A stretch of 6,877 bases of DNA from contig JAJZGH010000033.1 of the NCBI GenBank assembly GCA_021798635.1, forward strand, positions 1-6,877, given 5' to 3'. A program made the translations under genes and the position numbers. This document shows positions 5,580 through 6,877 of this stretch, piece after piece (position 1 is the stretch's first letter; each line of letters starts with the position of its first letter). Source of the DNA: Planctomycetota bacterium. Lineage in GTDB: Bacteria > Planctomycetota > Phycisphaerae > WQYP01. The notes under the pieces were generated by a model. That model saw only the letters and a program-made list of their open reading frames with translations, made no database searches and was not told the DNA's origin.

Positions 5580-6877
5580 TTACGCTCGCATATCCGGGGC
5601 AAGATCGTAAATGCTCCGCACTTCAAGGTTGCGATGAAAATCGCCGTATGCCATGGGGGCATCCAGGGTGATTTCAAGCATTGCGGTACGGCCCGGGCGC
5701 AGGGCAATAAAGTTATCGGAGTAGGTGGCGGACCGGTGTTTTATATTGGCCCACATCCACAGCGCCGGCGCGTTGGCACCGACCTGTACTTTGTATTGTT
5801 TCCCCGCACCGCTAACCTGGATTGCAAATTGGGGCTGGTGGAGTTTCAATTCCAGGGGACGACCGAAAAACAAAACATTATCCGCTACGGTTGCACTGCC
5901 GACGCGGACTTCGGGCCAAATCAGCAAATTGGCGGCTCTGTGTGTCTGAATTAAATCCGAAAGGTCCAGGGAGTGAGCTACGCGGCTGGTGCGTGCCGCG
6001 ATGGCGACGGAAATATCGCCGTGCTGGAGTGTTTTTCCGGCTAAATCAGTGACGCACCAACGCAGATCGCCGGAGACATCTTTCTGTCGATCACTGGTAA
6101 TGTATAGGTCCACAATCCCGGTTTTCGGGTTCGGTACGCCACTGACCAGAATCGGGGCAAAGAAATGCTTTGACTGATATTGAAGGGCTTTACAGCGACG
6201 ATAATAGTCCGTCATGGACCAGGTAGGACCAGGCCAGGAGTCATTGAACTGCCAAATTGTGGAAGCCATCGAGCGCGGCATATCGCGCCGCCAATGCTCC
6301 ACGCCATAGCGAATTCCATAGGCCTGCATAATTTGCGACAGCCAGAGCGTATCATCGAAATTATCCGGCGTCCGGCCAAAATACATGCTGTTGTAGCGAA
6401 TGATATCCCCGATGCCGTGTTCGCTGCCGTCACAAGAGTGGAATCGCATAACCGGTGAATGGATATTCGTACGATCTGCAGAGTCGGTGTAAGAATCTAC
6501 GGTCATGGGAACCGGGAAAGATTGCAGGCCGAACTCGGTTACAAAACCTTCAACGGAACGATATTGGGAAAACGGAGCCATGTTATGCCAGACCGTCCAG
6601 GTGTGGATGTCCCCACTGCCGGCGGCACCGCTGCCGACCTCATAAAAAGCGCCCGGTACTAGCCGGCGCACCGTTCCACCGATGACATCACCGAATAAAT
6701 GGTAATACCCTTTGAAATCCTTAATCTCGTTGTTGCCGCTCCAGATCACAATGGCGGGATGGTTACGGCAGCGGCGGACCTGCTGGTCAATTTCGATTTG
6801 CAGGTTCTCCATCCACTTTCGATCCTGAACCGGATAGACCGTATTGGCAAACTTGAACTCAAACTGCAGCATGAGAC
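5580..6877 (-). CDS. Glycoside hydrolase family 2 beta-mannosidase, C-terminal half (5' end beyond window)
   Basis: The frame is open through the right edge, so the ATG at 6872 is internal; residue numbers here count from it. The (alpha/beta)8 catalytic domain is visible: FANTVYP (8-14), NHPAIVIWSGNNE with the acid/base Glu49, FVTEFGLQSFP with the nucleophile Glu113, and STIWQFNDSWPGPTWSMTDY (204-223). These are the hallmark segments of GH2 beta-mannosidases (EC 3.2.1.25), which release beta-linked mannose from the non-reducing end of manno-oligosaccharides and N-glycan cores. After about 240, two beta-sandwich (mannosidase Ig-like) domains follow, ending in YSDNFIALRPG (384-394) and a short tail. 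Family members are about 800-900 residues, so roughly 400, including the N-terminal sugar-binding and Ig-like domains and any signal peptide, lie outside the window. Both catalytic residues are intact and no frameshift was seen. GH2 beta-glucuronidase or galactosidase is less likely because of the NNE and WQFNDSWP signatures. Confidence 0.9.
   Translation of the reverse strand, partial: LMLQFEFKFANTVYPVQDRKWMENLQIEIDQQVRRCRNHPAIVIWSGNNEIKDFKGYYHLFGDVIGGTVRRLVPGAFYEVGSGAAGSGDIHTWTVWHNMAPFSQYRSVEGFVTEFGLQSFPVPMTVDSYTDSADRTNIHSPVMRFHSCDGSEHGIGDIIRYNSMYFGRTPDNFDDTLWLSQIMQAYGIRYGVEHWRRDMPRSMASTIWQFNDSWPGPTWSMTDYYRRCKALQYQSKHFFAPILVSGVPNPKTGIVDLYITSDRQKDVSGDLRWCVTDLAGKTLQHGDISVAIAARTSRVAHSLDLSDLIQTHRAANLLIWPEVRVGSATVADNVLFFGRPLELKLHQPQFAIQVSGAGKQYKVQVGANAPALWMWANIKHRSATYSDNFIALRPGRTAMLEITLDAPMAYGDFHRNLEVRSIYDLAPDMRA

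Noticed and set aside
5341..5610. 89-codon plus-strand open frame in the intergenic gap
   Set aside because: No ribosome binding site precedes it, it runs into the 3' end of the mannosidase gene, and the product resembles nothing known.
317..6877. The three minus-strand genes as one functional system or operon
   Set aside because: Gaps of 165 and about 320 bases, separate promoter candidates and unrelated functions (mannosidase, exonuclease, anchored repeat protein) give no support for a joint system.

Overview
The window looks like a chromosomal piece from a free-living, polysaccharide-degrading bacterium. The best guess is a planctomycete (PVC group). This rests on style only: a giant membrane-anchored protein built from repeated modules, with small HEAT-like helical spacers of the kind common in planctomycetes, next to a beta-mannosidase. 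There is no rRNA or marker gene to settle it. No tRNA, rRNA, CRISPR array or insertion sequence was seen.

Layout: (1) Positions 2-181, plus strand, hold the last 59 codons of a gene that enters from the left. Its tail resembles the C-termini of some helicase/restriction-type proteins, but this is weak. (2) A short convergent gap (182-316) contains a small hairpin that may end transcription from one or both sides. (3) Positions 317-4462, minus strand, hold one 1381-residue gene, over half of the window. It has an N-terminal membrane anchor followed by three diverged copies of a module of about 340-350 residues. Each copy opens with a (R/H)GPLV(T/S)L segment resembling the STN (secretin/TonB short N-terminal) fold, and each closes with VPFxFxx(L/I)xxP. 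Copies 2 and 3 are each preceded by a HEAT-like helical spacer. (4) A 165-base intergenic region (4463-4627) holds a plausible promoter and a perfect 20-bp palindrome just downstream of it. (5) Positions 4628-5260, minus strand, encode a small DEDDh 3'-5' exonuclease with all catalytic residues. (6) A gap of about 320 bases without a convincing gene carries a possible promoter for the exonuclease. (7) From 5580 to the right edge, minus strand, lies the C-terminal half of a GH2 beta-mannosidase with both catalytic glutamates.

The three right-hand genes read leftward but have large gaps and separate promoter candidates, so they need not form one operon. I see no evidence that they work as one system. 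The notable item is the large three-module protein and its control region. I do not recognise it as a named family, and its function is unknown.
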